Shown here: piece by piece, positions 1 through 9,292 of the stretch
Layout: each line of letters starts with the position of its first letter
Numbering within the stretch: position 1 is the first letter of the stretch
NCBI GenBank assembly: GCA_029688825.1
Contig: JARUKX010000018.1
Span: 1 to 64,000 of the forward strand
Direction of reading: 5' to 3'
From: Haloarculaceae archaeon H-GB1-1
GTDB lineage: Archaea; Halobacteriota; Halobacteria; Halobacteriales; Haloarculaceae
DNA length: 64,000 nt
Notes under the pieces: generated by a model
The model's database searches: none
What the model saw: only the letters and a program-made list of their open reading frames with translations
Told to the model about the DNA's origin: nothing
Translations under genes and position numbers: made by a program

Positions 1-1101
1 GCACCGTCACACCTCACCGCCCGAACGGGCGGCATCATGCCCAAAGAGATCATCGGGGAAGACCACGAGCAGGCCGCCGAAACCGACTATGGCTCCGGCC
101 CGTTCGTGGTTGACGAGTTCGATCCGGGGAACTCGGTGTCGATGTCGGCGAACCCGGACTACTACCTGTCCGACGACGCGGGCACCAAATTGCCATACGT
201 GGACAAACTGAACGCGCAGGCGATGCCAGACGCTATCCAACGGCTGAACGCCCTCAACGACGGCCGGATTCACATCAACCAGAACGTGAGTTCGTCATCG
301 TTCGAACAGGCCAAGAGCATGGATAACGTCAATGCCGTCAAGGGTCCCGGCACCCGCTGGTACGGCGTCTGCATGAACAGCAACAAGGAACCGTTCGACG
401 ACAACCGCGTCCGCGACGCGCTCAAGTACGCGATGGACAAGCGCCAGCAACTGAACGTCGCGCTCAACGGGATGGGTTCGATCGCCCGGAACCATCCGAT
501 CACGCCGTCCTACAAGTTCCACCCGGACCCGCCGATAGAGACGAAATACGGTCCCGAAGCGAAGCCCGAGAAAGCGAAAGAGAAGCTGGCGGAGGCCGGG
601 TATCCGGATGGCATCGAACTGCCGACGTTCATGTACTCGAAGCAGTCCCAGGACTCTTCGGAACGATTCGCCCAGCTCTGGCAGCGGAACGCGGCCAATG
701 CAGGCATCGAGTTCGAGATAACGAACATCACCGAAGACCGCTGGCTGGGCGAGATCTGGAACTCCGAACGGGCCTGGTACTGGACGAGCTGGGCGATGAA
801 GTTCCCGACCCAGAACATGCTGACGCTGTCGTGTACCTCCGACGCACCGTGGAACGACCATCGGTTCTCGAACGAGGAGTTCGACAGTCTCGTCCAGGAG
901 GCATCGAAGACGGCCGACATCGACAAGCGACGGGACCTCTACCGTGACGCCCTGTCTATCTGCCACAACAACGGCGGGTGGATCATTCCGTTCTACGTCT
1001 CGAAGCTCACCGCCGCGAACAAACAGGTCGTGAACTACCGTGCGAACCCACTGGGACAGTACATGTTCGTCGAACGGACCGGTATCAAGCAGAGCAACTG
1101 A
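1..1101 (+). CDS. ABC transporter substrate-binding protein, family 5 (5' truncated by window)
   Basis: This is the C-terminal part of an extracytoplasmic solute-binding protein of the dipeptide/oligopeptide (SBP_bac_5) family. The frame is open from base 1, so the first Met (base 37) is internal; about 366 residues are present and the N-terminal signal and first lobe are outside the window. Typical late-family features are the stretch around FDDNRVRDALKYAMDKRQ, the PEKAKEKLAEAGYPDG segment, and the end near GGWIIPFYVSK. Two permeases and a double ATPase follow in the same direction, so it should deliver ligand to them. The ligand cannot be read from sequence; the family also binds non-peptide solutes. 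Confidence 0.93.
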   Translation, partial: APSHLTARTGGIMPKEIIGEDHEQAAETDYGSGPFVVDEFDPGNSVSMSANPDYYLSDDAGTKLPYVDKLNAQAMPDAIQRLNALNDGRIHINQNVSSSSFEQAKSMDNVNAVKGPGTRWYGVCMNSNKEPFDDNRVRDALKYAMDKRQQLNVALNGMGSIARNHPITPSYKFHPDPPIETKYGPEAKPEKAKEKLAEAGYPDGIELPTFMYSKQSQDSSERFAQLWQRNAANAGIEFEITNITEDRWLGEIWNSERAWYWTSWAMKFPTQNMLTLSCTSDAPWNDHRFSNEEFDSLVQEASKTADIDKRRDLYRDALSICHNNGGWIIPFYVSKLTAANKQVVNYRANPLGQYMFVERTGIKQSN

Positions 1102-1128
1102 ACGCACCACGATTCGATCTCACTAGAT

Positions 1129-2130
1129 ATGTCTCCGAATACCGCAGCCGTAAAGGCACAACTGGGGGAGTTCATCAATCTCTACCTGGTGAAGCGCATC
1201 CTGTACACCCTGTTCACGCTCTGGATGATCGCGACGCTCGTCTTCATGATGACGACCGTGTTGCCCGGAAGCGCCGCGCACATGATCCTCGGACAGTCGG
1301 CCACGGAGGAGCGCGTCGCTGTCGTCGAGGAGGAACTGGGCCTCGACGAACCGATTCACGTCCGATACGTGGACTGGCTGTCTGGCGTTGTGACCGGCGA
1401 CTGGGGCGAGAGCTTCATGTACAAGACGCCGGTGTTCGGCGTGATCTGGCCGCGGCTGATGCGCACGGCCCAACTCGCCGTGTTCGCGACGTTGTTCGTC
1501 ATCGCCGTGAGCATCCCGGTGGGCGTCATCGCCGCCGCGAACCACGAGGAGGGACTCGACTACGGCATCAGTGGATTCTCCTACATCGCGGTGAGTATCC
1601 CCGAGTTCGTCAGCGGCACGCTCTTGCTGTTACTGCTCGCCGGGCCGCCCCTGAACCTCTTTCCCACGGGTGGGTACACCGCACCGGGAGAGAGCCTCGG
1701 TGACTGGCTCTCCCACCTCGTCTTGCCATCGCTGACGCTCGCGTTCCTCCTGTTGGCCCACGTGATGCGACAGACGAGAGCCGCCGTCATCGACGCGCTC
1801 CAGTCGGAGTACGTCCGCGCCGCTCGCGTCAAGGGCCTCCCCGAGTGGGTCGTGCTGTTCAAGCACGCGCTTCGAAACGGGCTCTTGCCGACGATCACGA
1901 TAATCGCGCTCAACTTCGGCTGGATGATGGGGAGTCTGGTCGTCGTCGAAGAGGTGTTCAACTATCCGGGACTCGGCCAGCTCATCGTCCAGGCGATCAA
2001 CAACCGGGACGTTCCCCTCATACAGATGGCGATCCTGATTCCGACGGGGACCTACGTGTTCGCCAACCTCGGGGCCGACATCCTGTACGCGTACCTCGAC
2101 TCCCGAATCGAGTTCGGAAAGGGTTCCTGA
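1129..2130 (+). CDS. ABC transporter permease, DppB/OppB type
   Basis: Membrane subunit of a peptide/nickel-type importer, 333 aa, normal length for the family. The N-terminal helix (LVKRILYTLFTLWMIATLVF) is followed by the long extracytoplasmic segment and five further hydrophobic helices. The cytoplasmic EAA-type loop is visible near residues 223-250 (YVRAARVKGLPEWVVLFKHA). It starts 27 bases after the binding protein and ends one base before the next permease, so it is co-transcribed. Substrate is unknown. Confidence 0.95.
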   Translation: MSPNTAAVKAQLGEFINLYLVKRILYTLFTLWMIATLVFMMTTVLPGSAAHMILGQSATEERVAVVEEELGLDEPIHVRYVDWLSGVVTGDWGESFMYKTPVFGVIWPRLMRTAQLAVFATLFVIAVSIPVGVIAAANHEEGLDYGISGFSYIAVSIPEFVSGTLLLLLLAGPPLNLFPTGGYTAPGESLGDWLSHLVLPSLTLAFLLLAHVMRQTRAAVIDALQSEYVRAARVKGLPEWVVLFKHALRNGLLPTITIIALNFGWMMGSLVVVEEVFNYPGLGQLIVQAINNRDVPLIQMAILIPTGTYVFANLGADILYAYLDSRIEFGKGS

Positions 2131-2131
2131 C

Positions 2132-3019
2132 ATGGCCACAGAACAAACCACGATTCAGCTTCCGTCCAGGTACGAGCAGCTCCGCAGCACGGCCGAAGAG
2201 ATACGCGAGACTCCAAAGGCGTTCGTCGGGCTCACGCTGTTGACTGCCATCACGGTCATCAGCGTTCTCGGTCCGTATTTCGTGCCCTACGACCCGACGT
2301 CGATTCACTCGGGTCACATTCTCGAAGGACCCAGTGCGCAGTTCCTACTGGGGACGGACGCCCTCGGCCGCGACCTCTTGTCGCGCGTGATTATCGGCGG
2401 CCGAACGAGTCTCCTGCTCGGGTTCGGGTCCGTCGGCCTCGCGCTCGGACTCGGAATCCCGATCGGGCTTACCGCGGGATACACCCACGGCAAGGTCGAC
2501 GAGGTCATCATGCGGGCGATGGACCTCCTGATGAGCATCCCCACGCTGCTACTGGGGTTGCTCATCCTGACCGCACTGTCTTCGAACGTCTGGAACGCGA
2601 TCTTCGCCGTCGGCATCGTGTACGCGCCACGCATTGCACGGGTGGTCCGGTCGGCGACACTCGAAGAGAGCAACTCCGAGTACGTCCAATCAGCGAAAGC
2701 ACAGGGCGAGTCGACGCCGTACATCCTGTTCGGCGAGATCCTCCCCAACATCACGGCTCCGATCCTCGTCGAAGGGTCGATCCGGATCGGGTTCGCCATC
2801 CTCATCGGGTCGTCGCTGTCGTTCCTCGGCCTGGGCGCGCAGCCGCCGAATCCCGACTGGGGCTACATGATCAACACCGCACGGGGCCACATCTTCGAGT
2901 CGGCGTGGTTCCTGCTGTGGCCGAGCATCGCGCTGACCCTCACCGTGTTCAGCGTGAACATGCTCGGGGACGGCTTACGAGACGTCTTCGACACGAAGTA
3001 CGGAGGTGACGAACTGTGA
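2132..3019 (+). CDS. ABC transporter permease, DppC/OppC type
   Basis: Second membrane subunit of the importer, 295 aa. It has the family-typical LLGTDALGRDLLSRVIIG segment (about residues 68-85), five to six hydrophobic helices, and an EAA loop near YVQSAKAQGESTPYILFGE. The end overlaps the ATPase gene by four bases (GTGA), a sign of translational coupling. It pairs with the DppB-type subunit to form the channel. Confidence 0.95.
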   Translation: MATEQTTIQLPSRYEQLRSTAEEIRETPKAFVGLTLLTAITVISVLGPYFVPYDPTSIHSGHILEGPSAQFLLGTDALGRDLLSRVIIGGRTSLLLGFGSVGLALGLGIPIGLTAGYTHGKVDEVIMRAMDLLMSIPTLLLGLLILTALSSNVWNAIFAVGIVYAPRIARVVRSATLEESNSEYVQSAKAQGESTPYILFGEILPNITAPILVEGSIRIGFAILIGSSLSFLGLGAQPPNPDWGYMINTARGHIFESAWFLLWPSIALTLTVFSVNMLGDGLRDVFDTKYGGDEL

Positions 3020-5088
3020 GCACGTCCGAGACCGTCGCGCCGAGGGCACGGAAAGACGGTACCGAACCGCTCCTCGCAGTCGACTCGCTGAGCGTCGAGT
3101 TCTCCCAGGGCGACCAGACCGTCAGGGCGTTGCGCGACGTCTCGACGGCGATCTACGAGGGAGAGACGCTGGGTATCGCCGGCGAGAGCGGGAGCGGCAA
3201 GAGTACGCTCGCCGACGCCATCATCCAGTATCTCGACCAGAACGGAGAGATCACGAACGGGTCGATCCGGTTCCAAGGCCGGGACCTGACCGAACTCTCA
3301 GAGAAGGAACTCAAGTCGATTCGCGGGAAGAAACTCGCCCACGTCGCACAGAATCCCAGTGCTGCACTGAACCCGAACCTCACCATCGGCGAGCAGATCA
3401 GGGAGACCATCTCGCTTCATCAAGACGTCGGGTCGGGAGAAGCCAAACAGCGGGTGCTCGACGTCCTCGAGGAGGTGAACATCCCCGCTCCCGACGAGAT
3501 GCGGACCCAGTATCCCCACGAACTCTCGGGTGGCCAGCAACAGCGCGCACTGCTCGCCATCGGCCTCTCGTGCGACCCGGACCTGCTCATCCTCGACGAG
3601 CCGACGACGGGGCTGGACGTCACGACGCAGGCGAAGATCCTCGATCTCCTCGAAGATCTCAAGGAAGGGTCCGATGCCGGGATTCTTCTCATCACGCACA
3701 ATCTCGGCGTCATCTCCACCATCGCAGACCGCGTAAACATCCTCTACGCCGGCGAGTTCATGGAGAAGGGAGCCACTGAAGACGTCTTCGCCAATCCGAC
3801 GAATCCGTACACGCAGGGGCTTCTGGCGTCGATACCGGAACTTGAACGAGCCAAGGAACTGACTCCGATCCCCGGTCGGATCCCGGATCTCACGGACGTT
3901 CCCGAGGGCTGCATCTTCTCCGACCGCTGTCAGTTCGCGACCGACGAGTGCCGGTCCGGGACGATCCCGATGGAGACCGTCTCGGACACGGGCCAACAGA
4001 CCCGGTGTCTCCACTCGGAGCAGGTAGCCGCCAACCCAATCGAAGCGGCAGCCGACCGGAAAGAGAATACGGCGAAATCACCGACAGACGATCCACTCAT
4101 CGAGCTCGATGGCCTCCGAAAGTACTACGACGAGGGCGGTATCCTCGACTCGGTGTTCGGTCATCAGCCCGTGCGAGCGGTGGACGGAGTCGACCTCGAA
4201 ATTCACAGGGGTGAGACCGTCGGCCTCGTGGGAGAGAGTGGCTGTGGGAAGAGCACCCTGGGTCGCGTCCTCATCCGCCTGCTCGACTCCACGGACGGGA
4301 CCATCTCCTTCCGCGGGACGCCGCTGAATCAGATGAGCGACGCTGAAATGCGGGAGTTCCGCTCGGAGTGTCAGATCGTCTTCCAGGACCCGGAGTCGAG
4401 CCTGAATCCGCAAAAGCGGATCTTCAGCATCCTGAACCGACCGCTGAAGAAGTTCACTGATCTCGACGAAGACGGCAGGGAGCGCCGTATCCTCGAATTG
4501 CTGGACCAGGTGAACCTCCCCCACTCGCTCGCGACGAAGTATCCCCACGAACTGTCCGGCGGTGAGAAGCAGCGCGTCGTCATCGCCCGCGCGTTCGCGG
4601 TCAATCCATCGTTCGTCGTCCTCGACGAGCCGGTGTCGGCACTCGACGTGAGCGTCCAGGCGAGCATCATCAATCTCCTCAAAAAGCTTCGCGAGGAGTA
4701 CGGGACGGCCTATCTCGTGATCAGCCACGACCTCAGCCTCGTGCGTGCCATCAGCGACCGCATCGCGGTGATGTACCTCGGGAAAGTGGTCGAGAGGGGG
4801 ACCCAGGCGGACGTGTTCACGCCGCCGCACCATCCGTACACGCGAGCACTCCTCTCCAGCGTCCCGGTGCTCGACCCCGAACAGGCGAAGAGCCGAATCC
4901 GACTGACTGGAGACGTGCCGACGCCGCGGGACCCACCGAGCGGCTGCTCGTTCCACACGCGCTGTCCGCAGAAGATCGGCGAGGAGTGCGAGCGCGAGGA
5001 GCCGCAGTTGGAGGAACAGCAGGCAACCCACTCGATCTCGTGTCACCTCTCCGAGGAGGAGATGCGAACGGAACCCGACGAGAGATAG
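3016..5088 (+). CDS. Fused double ABC ATPase (DppD-DppF type)
   Basis: Energy-coupling subunit, 690 aa, with two complete nucleotide-binding domains in one chain. Domain 1 has Walker A GESGSGKST, signature LSGGQQQR and Walker B LLILDEPTTGLD. Domain 2 has GESGCGKST, LSGGEKQR and FVVLDEPVSALD. Each is followed by the oligopeptide/dipeptide C-terminal extension with Cys pairs (CIFSDRC, CSFHTRC) seen in this ABC subfamily. In many systems these are two separate proteins; the fusion is common in haloarchaea. The start is GTG, overlapping the upstream TGA. Confidence 0.95.
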   Translation: MSTSETVAPRARKDGTEPLLAVDSLSVEFSQGDQTVRALRDVSTAIYEGETLGIAGESGSGKSTLADAIIQYLDQNGEITNGSIRFQGRDLTELSEKELKSIRGKKLAHVAQNPSAALNPNLTIGEQIRETISLHQDVGSGEAKQRVLDVLEEVNIPAPDEMRTQYPHELSGGQQQRALLAIGLSCDPDLLILDEPTTGLDVTTQAKILDLLEDLKEGSDAGILLITHNLGVISTIADRVNILYAGEFMEKGATEDVFANPTNPYTQGLLASIPELERAKELTPIPGRIPDLTDVPEGCIFSDRCQFATDECRSGTIPMETVSDTGQQTRCLHSEQVAANPIEAAADRKENTAKSPTDDPLIELDGLRKYYDEGGILDSVFGHQPVRAVDGVDLEIHRGETVGLVGESGCGKSTLGRVLIRLLDSTDGTISFRGTPLNQMSDAEMREFRSECQIVFQDPESSLNPQKRIFSILNRPLKKFTDLDEDGRERRILELLDQVNLPHSLATKYPHELSGGEKQRVVIARAFAVNPSFVVLDEPVSALDVSVQASIINLLKKLREEYGTAYLVISHDLSLVRAISDRIAVMYLGKVVERGTQADVFTPPHHPYTRALLSSVPVLDPEQAKSRIRLTGDVPTPRDPPSGCSFHTRCPQKIGEECEREEPQLEEQQATHSISCHLSEEEMRTEPDER

Positions 5089-5133
5089 GATCGACCGTCC
5101 CGCTCCTTCGGTGACGCAGTCCCCGAAACGCGA

Positions 5134-6159
5134 TCAGAACACCGTCTGGACGATCAGCAGCGTCGTCGACGCGACGGTCACGAGCGCGACGAGGACCGCG
5201 AGCACGGGCCGGTATCCCACCGTTCGAAGTTCCCCGACGTCGACTTCTAGCCCGAGGCCGGCGAACGCGAGCAGGAACGCCCAGTCGGACGCGTTCGCCA
5301 ACGAGGCCACCTGCCCGGCGTCGAGCAGGCCGGAGTTGGCCGCGAGCATCGTCACGAGAAACCCGAAGATGAACTTCGGAAACGTCTCCCAGAGGTAACC
5401 GAGGCCGCGGGACGCGCCGTCTCCGACGGCCGCAGATTCGCGGGTCTCGCTGTCCCCGACCGTCGAGCCGCGGCGGGCGTAGTACACCGCGTAGGCGATA
5501 GCAGCCACTCCGATCGTGGCGTTCCGAGTGAGCTTCACGAGGACCGACCACTCGCCAGCGGTCTCGGAGAACGCGAACCCGGCCGCGGTGACGGGACCCG
5601 TGCTGAACATGGTGAGCCCCGTCCAGACCCCGAATACGGTGCTGGAGAGCCCCAGCGCGTGGCCGATCAGCGGGTAGACGAACACCATCGCCGCGTCGAA
5701 CAGCAATACCGTCGCGGCGGCGTAAGCGATGCGCGACTCGTCGACGTCGATGCCCTCGGCGATGGCGACGACGGCCGACACGCCGCAGATGCTCGACCCT
5801 GCGGCGAGCAGCGACCCGGTCTTCTCGTGAACAGCGAAGACGTATCGTGCGAGCAACTCGACGACGAGGGCGGTCGTCGTGACGGTGCCGATGACGAGCA
5901 CGACCAGAACAGGTCCGGCCGCGACGACGCGGTCCAGCGCGACGCTTGCACCCATGACGACGATTCCGGCTTCGAGCCAGACCTTGTGTGTCGCGACGCC
6001 ATCCTGCGCCCAGACCGGAACTCCGTACACGGTCCCGAGTACGAGGCCCAGGAAGATGGTCAGGATAAGGTGATCGACCGGGATTGCGGCAGAGAGGGCG
6101 CGAGCGGTCACTCCGACGGTAAGGAGCAGGGCCACGCCGGGAACGATCCGTCGAAGCAT
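5134..6159 (-). CDS. YeiH/UPF0324 family membrane protein (putative sulfate/sulfite exporter)
   Basis: Integral membrane protein, 341 aa, about ten hydrophobic segments. Family landmarks are the early GLVLGTVYGVP loop, a KVWLEAGIVVMG helix, AAGSSICGVSAVVAIAE and the TGLTMFSTGPVTAAGFAFSE region. Members have been proposed to export sulfate or sulfite in organisms that degrade organosulfonates, but for most the substrate is unproven. It converges on the ABC operon (45-base gap) and is preceded on its own strand by a tiny membrane protein three bases upstream. The neighbourhood gives a weak hint of sulfonate metabolism. Confidence 0.85.
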   Translation of the reverse strand: MLRRIVPGVALLLTVGVTARALSAAIPVDHLILTIFLGLVLGTVYGVPVWAQDGVATHKVWLEAGIVVMGASVALDRVVAAGPVLVVLVIGTVTTTALVVELLARYVFAVHEKTGSLLAAGSSICGVSAVVAIAEGIDVDESRIAYAAATVLLFDAAMVFVYPLIGHALGLSSTVFGVWTGLTMFSTGPVTAAGFAFSETAGEWSVLVKLTRNATIGVAAIAYAVYYARRGSTVGDSETRESAAVGDGASRGLGYLWETFPKFIFGFLVTMLAANSGLLDAGQVASLANASDWAFLLAFAGLGLEVDVGELRTVGYRPVLAVLVALVTVASTTLLIVQTVF

Positions 6160-6162
6160 CGG

Positions 6163-6324
6163 TCACCAGGGAACGTGGACGCCGAGGCGGACGGCGACGA
6201 CCGATAGGAGACCTAGATAGACTGCCTGCCAGTCGTCGTCGAGGCCGATCCACCAGCGGAGGACGGTATCGAGCGGCCAGCCGAGCGATTCGAAACGATT
6301 TGGGAGGAGTGAGTCGAGGGTCAT
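6163..6324 (-). CDS. Small hydrophobic protein upstream of the YeiH-like gene
   Basis: A 53-residue ORF ending three bases before the start of the YeiH-like gene on the same strand. The ATG at 6324 gives MTLDSLLPNRF, then a Trp-rich amphipathic stretch, and ends with one hydrophobic helix (VYLGLLSVVAVRLGV). The tight spacing suggests an operon partner or accessory subunit of the exporter. The function is not recognised; the call rests on spacing and composition. Confidence 0.5.
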   Translation of the reverse strand: MTLDSLLPNRFESLGWPLDTVLRWWIGLDDDWQAVYLGLLSVVAVRLGVHVPW

Positions 6325-6577
6325 GGTGAATCGATGTACCGGCGGCTTCCCAGCGGAGGAAGTGGGGTGACTCGCTGCCGCGTCACCAGATGTGTAGTCG
6401 TCGTCCCGAGTCGCGTCGCTGTCCAGCCAGCTGGTGGTACGCCATACATCAGTCTGTTTCTCTCGGTACCACGTTGGTATCCAGGCGGCGGAAATCAAGG
6501 TTTCGGTGCTCCGAATTCCGTTCCTGGAGGAATACTCTACACAACGTATTTGTGGAATGAACTGCTTAATTCACCTG

Positions 6578-7798
6578 ATGAGCGCCTCACCGGACGCGCC
6601 CGATAGTACCGACGTCGTCGTCGTCGGCGGTGGCATCATGGGAACGAGCACGGCGTACTTCCTGTCCGTCGAGACGGACAGACGGGTCACGCTCGTGGAG
6701 AAGGACAGCGTCGCCGCCGGTTCCTCGGGCGACTCGTCGGCCATCATCAGACACCACTACGGCGGGAATCGCGACCTCGACCCGCACGTCTACGCGAAGA
6801 TGGCCTGGTGGAGCCACCAGTTCTATCGGTCCTTCACGGAGGAGACCGGGGAAGAGATAACACACGAGGACGCCCCGCTCGTCCGATTCGGCACCGAGGG
6901 GACGGGGCTCGGCGACGCCGTGGACCGCGGTTACGAGGTGCTCAAGGAACTGGACGTCCCGGCGAGTCGGTACGACGGCGCGGAGCTGCAGCGGCGATAT
7001 CCGATGTACGCGCACGTCGGCGAGTACGACTTCGCGGTCAGCGACGACCGCGCGGGGTACTCCGACGGGACCGACGTCGCGAACGGATTCGCACGGGCGG
7101 CGCGGGCGAACGGCGCGACTGTCGTCACCGGCGTCGGCGTGACGGGGATCCGGGAGGCCGACGGGAGCGTCATCGGCGTCGACACCGACGCAGGCGAAAT
7201 CGACTGCGAAGACGTCGTCGTCGCCGCCGGGCCGTGGACCGAACGACTCGCCGCCGACGTCGGCGTCGACCTACCGTTGCGGACGACGCGCGAGAACGTG
7301 TTCATCCTCGAATCGGAGTCGTTCCGGGAGCAGTACGGCGACGAGACGCCGATGGTCAGCCTCCCCGGCGACAAGTGGTACACGAGGCCCGCCGTCGGGG
7401 AGAAGTTCCTCGTCGCGACGAGCGCACACACCGAGGACGCGGACCCCGACGCCTACGAGCAGGAACCGGACGAACCGGAGCTGTTAGAGCTCGTCGACTG
7501 GATCGACGAGAACATGCCCGTGCTCGACGACGCTGATATCGTCGGGAAGTACTCCGGAATCTACACGAACACGCCCGACCTGGGCTTCGTCCTGGATCAG
7601 ATCGGTCCCGACGGCTGTTTCGTGGCCTGCGGCTTCTCCGGTCACGGATTCAAACACGCGCCGGCGGTGGGACGAATCATGTCCGATCTGGTCACGGCGG
7701 GGACGACGGCGTTCGTGGACGTGGATTTCTTCGGTGCCGACCGATTCGACTCGGGAGACGACGGCTCCCGCGAATCAGCGACGACGGCCGACTCGTAG
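6578..7798 (+). CDS. FAD-dependent oxidoreductase, DAO family (amine/D-amino-acid/sarcosine oxidase-like)
   Basis: Soluble flavoprotein of 406 aa. The dinucleotide-binding motif VVVVGGGIMGTSTAYFL sits at the N terminus, followed by an Arg/Ser-rich substrate-loop region (AGSSGDSSAIIRHHYGG). The C-terminal CGFSGHGFKHAPAVG is typical of sarcosine-oxidase-like DAO proteins. The ATG at 6578 is preferred because it sits just before the Rossmann motif and a TATA-like CGTATTT lies about 30 bases upstream; an in-frame ATG at 6557 is possible. It probably oxidises an amino or N-methylated acid supplied by the neighbouring importer. Confidence 0.88.
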   Translation: MSASPDAPDSTDVVVVGGGIMGTSTAYFLSVETDRRVTLVEKDSVAAGSSGDSSAIIRHHYGGNRDLDPHVYAKMAWWSHQFYRSFTEETGEEITHEDAPLVRFGTEGTGLGDAVDRGYEVLKELDVPASRYDGAELQRRYPMYAHVGEYDFAVSDDRAGYSDGTDVANGFARAARANGATVVTGVGVTGIREADGSVIGVDTDAGEIDCEDVVVAAGPWTERLAADVGVDLPLRTTRENVFILESESFREQYGDETPMVSLPGDKWYTRPAVGEKFLVATSAHTEDADPDAYEQEPDEPELLELVDWIDENMPVLDDADIVGKYSGIYTNTPDLGFVLDQIGPDGCFVACGFSGHGFKHAPAVGRIMSDLVTAGTTAFVDVDFFGADRFDSGDDGSRESATTADS

Positions 7799-7915
7799 TC
7801 TGCCGGATCGTTCTGAAACGCTGTATCGGGAGAGGCCCCCGGAGCAACTGTCTGGCCGGTTCCGACCGTCCGCGAACCGGTCGGAGTTCTGCCGCTAGGT
7901 GGTCACGGGAGACGC

Positions 7916-9118
7916 TCAGCAGACCGCCCTGCCGAGTTGCCCAGCGGACTTGACGCCGGCGCCGGTGTTGATTATCACTACCTCGTCGTCTTCGGACAGG
8001 TCGCCACGCTCTGCCAGCTTCATCGCCCCTGCCAGTGCGACGGCCGACGTGACGCACATCTCGACCCCCTCCTTTCGAGCCGCGTCGATGGCGGCGTCGA
8101 TGGCTCGCGTGTCGTGGACCGCGGCACCGCTTCCACCGGACTCCGCCACGATGTCGAGAATCCACGGCGAGGCACCGGGGTCGGGAATCTCGACGCCGTG
8201 CGCGATCGATTCCGGTCGCTCCCAGGGGCTGTGTTCGGTCGCGCCCGTCTCGATGGCGCGGACGACGGGAGCGGTCTCCTCGCTCTGTGCGACGTCCATC
8301 TTCGGGGGCGACGGGTCGTCCAGCCAGTCGAGTCGGCGCAGTTCTTCGTAGGCCTTCCAGATACCGACGAGACCGACGCCACCGCCGGTTGGATAGACGA
8401 CGTGGTCCGGCGTCGACCAGTCGAGTTGCTCGAATATCTCGAACCCCATGGTCTTCTTTCCCTCGTGGCGGAACGGCGTCTGGAAGGTCGCGACGGAGTA
8501 CCAGTCCGCGTCGTCGCGGGCCTCGTTGAAGGCCGCACCGGCGTGGGGTATCTTCCCGTCGACGAGGTGTAACTCCGCGCCGTGGGCTCGAACGAGGTCC
8601 TTCTTCACGTCTCCGGCCTGGTGGTTGAGGAACACGTGGCAGTCCATCCCCGCACGGGCGGCGTAGGCGCTCGCAGACTGACCCGCGTTCCCCGCGGACG
8701 GAAGCGCCACGGTCTCGGCTCCCTGTTCGTTTGCCGCGGAGATCGCTGCGGACTGCCCGCGGTCTTTGAAGGTGTTCGTCGGGTTCTGCCCCTCGTCTTT
8801 TATCAGGAGGCGTTCGACACCCATCTCCTCGGCCAGTCCGGGACAGTCCACGAGCGGCGTCTGACCTTCGCCCATGGTGACCACGGCGTCCTCGTCGCGA
8901 ATCGGGAGGAGTTCGCGGTACGTCCACATCGACCCGGACCGGTTCTCCCAGGCTTCGCGTCCGATATCGACGGCGTCGTAGTCGTACTGGGGGTCCAGGA
9001 TGCCCCCGCAGGACGCACACGGGAATCGCGTGGTGTCGAGATCGTACGTATCGCCACAGGACCGACACTGCAGGTGGGTAGCGACGCTACTGGTATCCGC
9101 ATCTCGGCTCTGCGTCAT
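7916..9118 (-). CDS. Threonine-synthase-like PLP-dependent enzyme
   Basis: Fold-type II PLP enzyme, 400 aa. An N-terminal zinc-ribbon (CRSCGDTYDL, then CASCGG) precedes the catalytic domain. The PLP Lys is in NPTNTFKDRG, and the phosphate-binding glycines are near PTGGGVGLVG. Threonine synthases, cysteate synthase and several ammonia-lyases share this layout, so the reaction cannot be fixed from the sequence. It lies beside an oxidoreductase and an IclR regulator in a catabolic cluster, which argues for a catabolic or alternative role rather than housekeeping ThrC. It is divergent from the IclR gene across 174 bases. Confidence 0.85.
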   Translation of the reverse strand: MTQSRDADTSSVATHLQCRSCGDTYDLDTTRFPCASCGGILDPQYDYDAVDIGREAWENRSGSMWTYRELLPIRDEDAVVTMGEGQTPLVDCPGLAEEMGVERLLIKDEGQNPTNTFKDRGQSAAISAANEQGAETVALPSAGNAGQSASAYAARAGMDCHVFLNHQAGDVKKDLVRAHGAELHLVDGKIPHAGAAFNEARDDADWYSVATFQTPFRHEGKKTMGFEIFEQLDWSTPDHVVYPTGGGVGLVGIWKAYEELRRLDWLDDPSPPKMDVAQSEETAPVVRAIETGATEHSPWERPESIAHGVEIPDPGASPWILDIVAESGGSGAAVHDTRAIDAAIDAARKEGVEMCVTSAVALAGAMKLAERGDLSEDDEVVIINTGAGVKSAGQLGRAVC

Positions 9119-9292
9119 CGTTTGTCAATGCCCTCGTCGAGTACAAAGGCCTTTCGCAGCGATTCACTCCGGTGCCGTCACGGACCGATCGAATCGTCGC
9201 GAGAGTAGCGAACCGAGTGGTCGCACGCCGAGAAATCCCTGCGGTTCAACTCCGTTGGAAAGAATTATCCCCGTTCGTGAGTGTTGTTAGCT

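Noticed and set aside
4817-6253. Long minus-strand ORF of 478 aa
   Set aside because: Arg-rich translation, an antisense shadow of the YeiH gene and the ATPase end; the YeiH frame has the family motifs.
7692-9068. 458-aa minus-strand ORF over the PLP enzyme
   Set aside because: Wrong frame of the same strand with Arg-rich low-complexity translation; the 400-aa frame has the PLP motifs.
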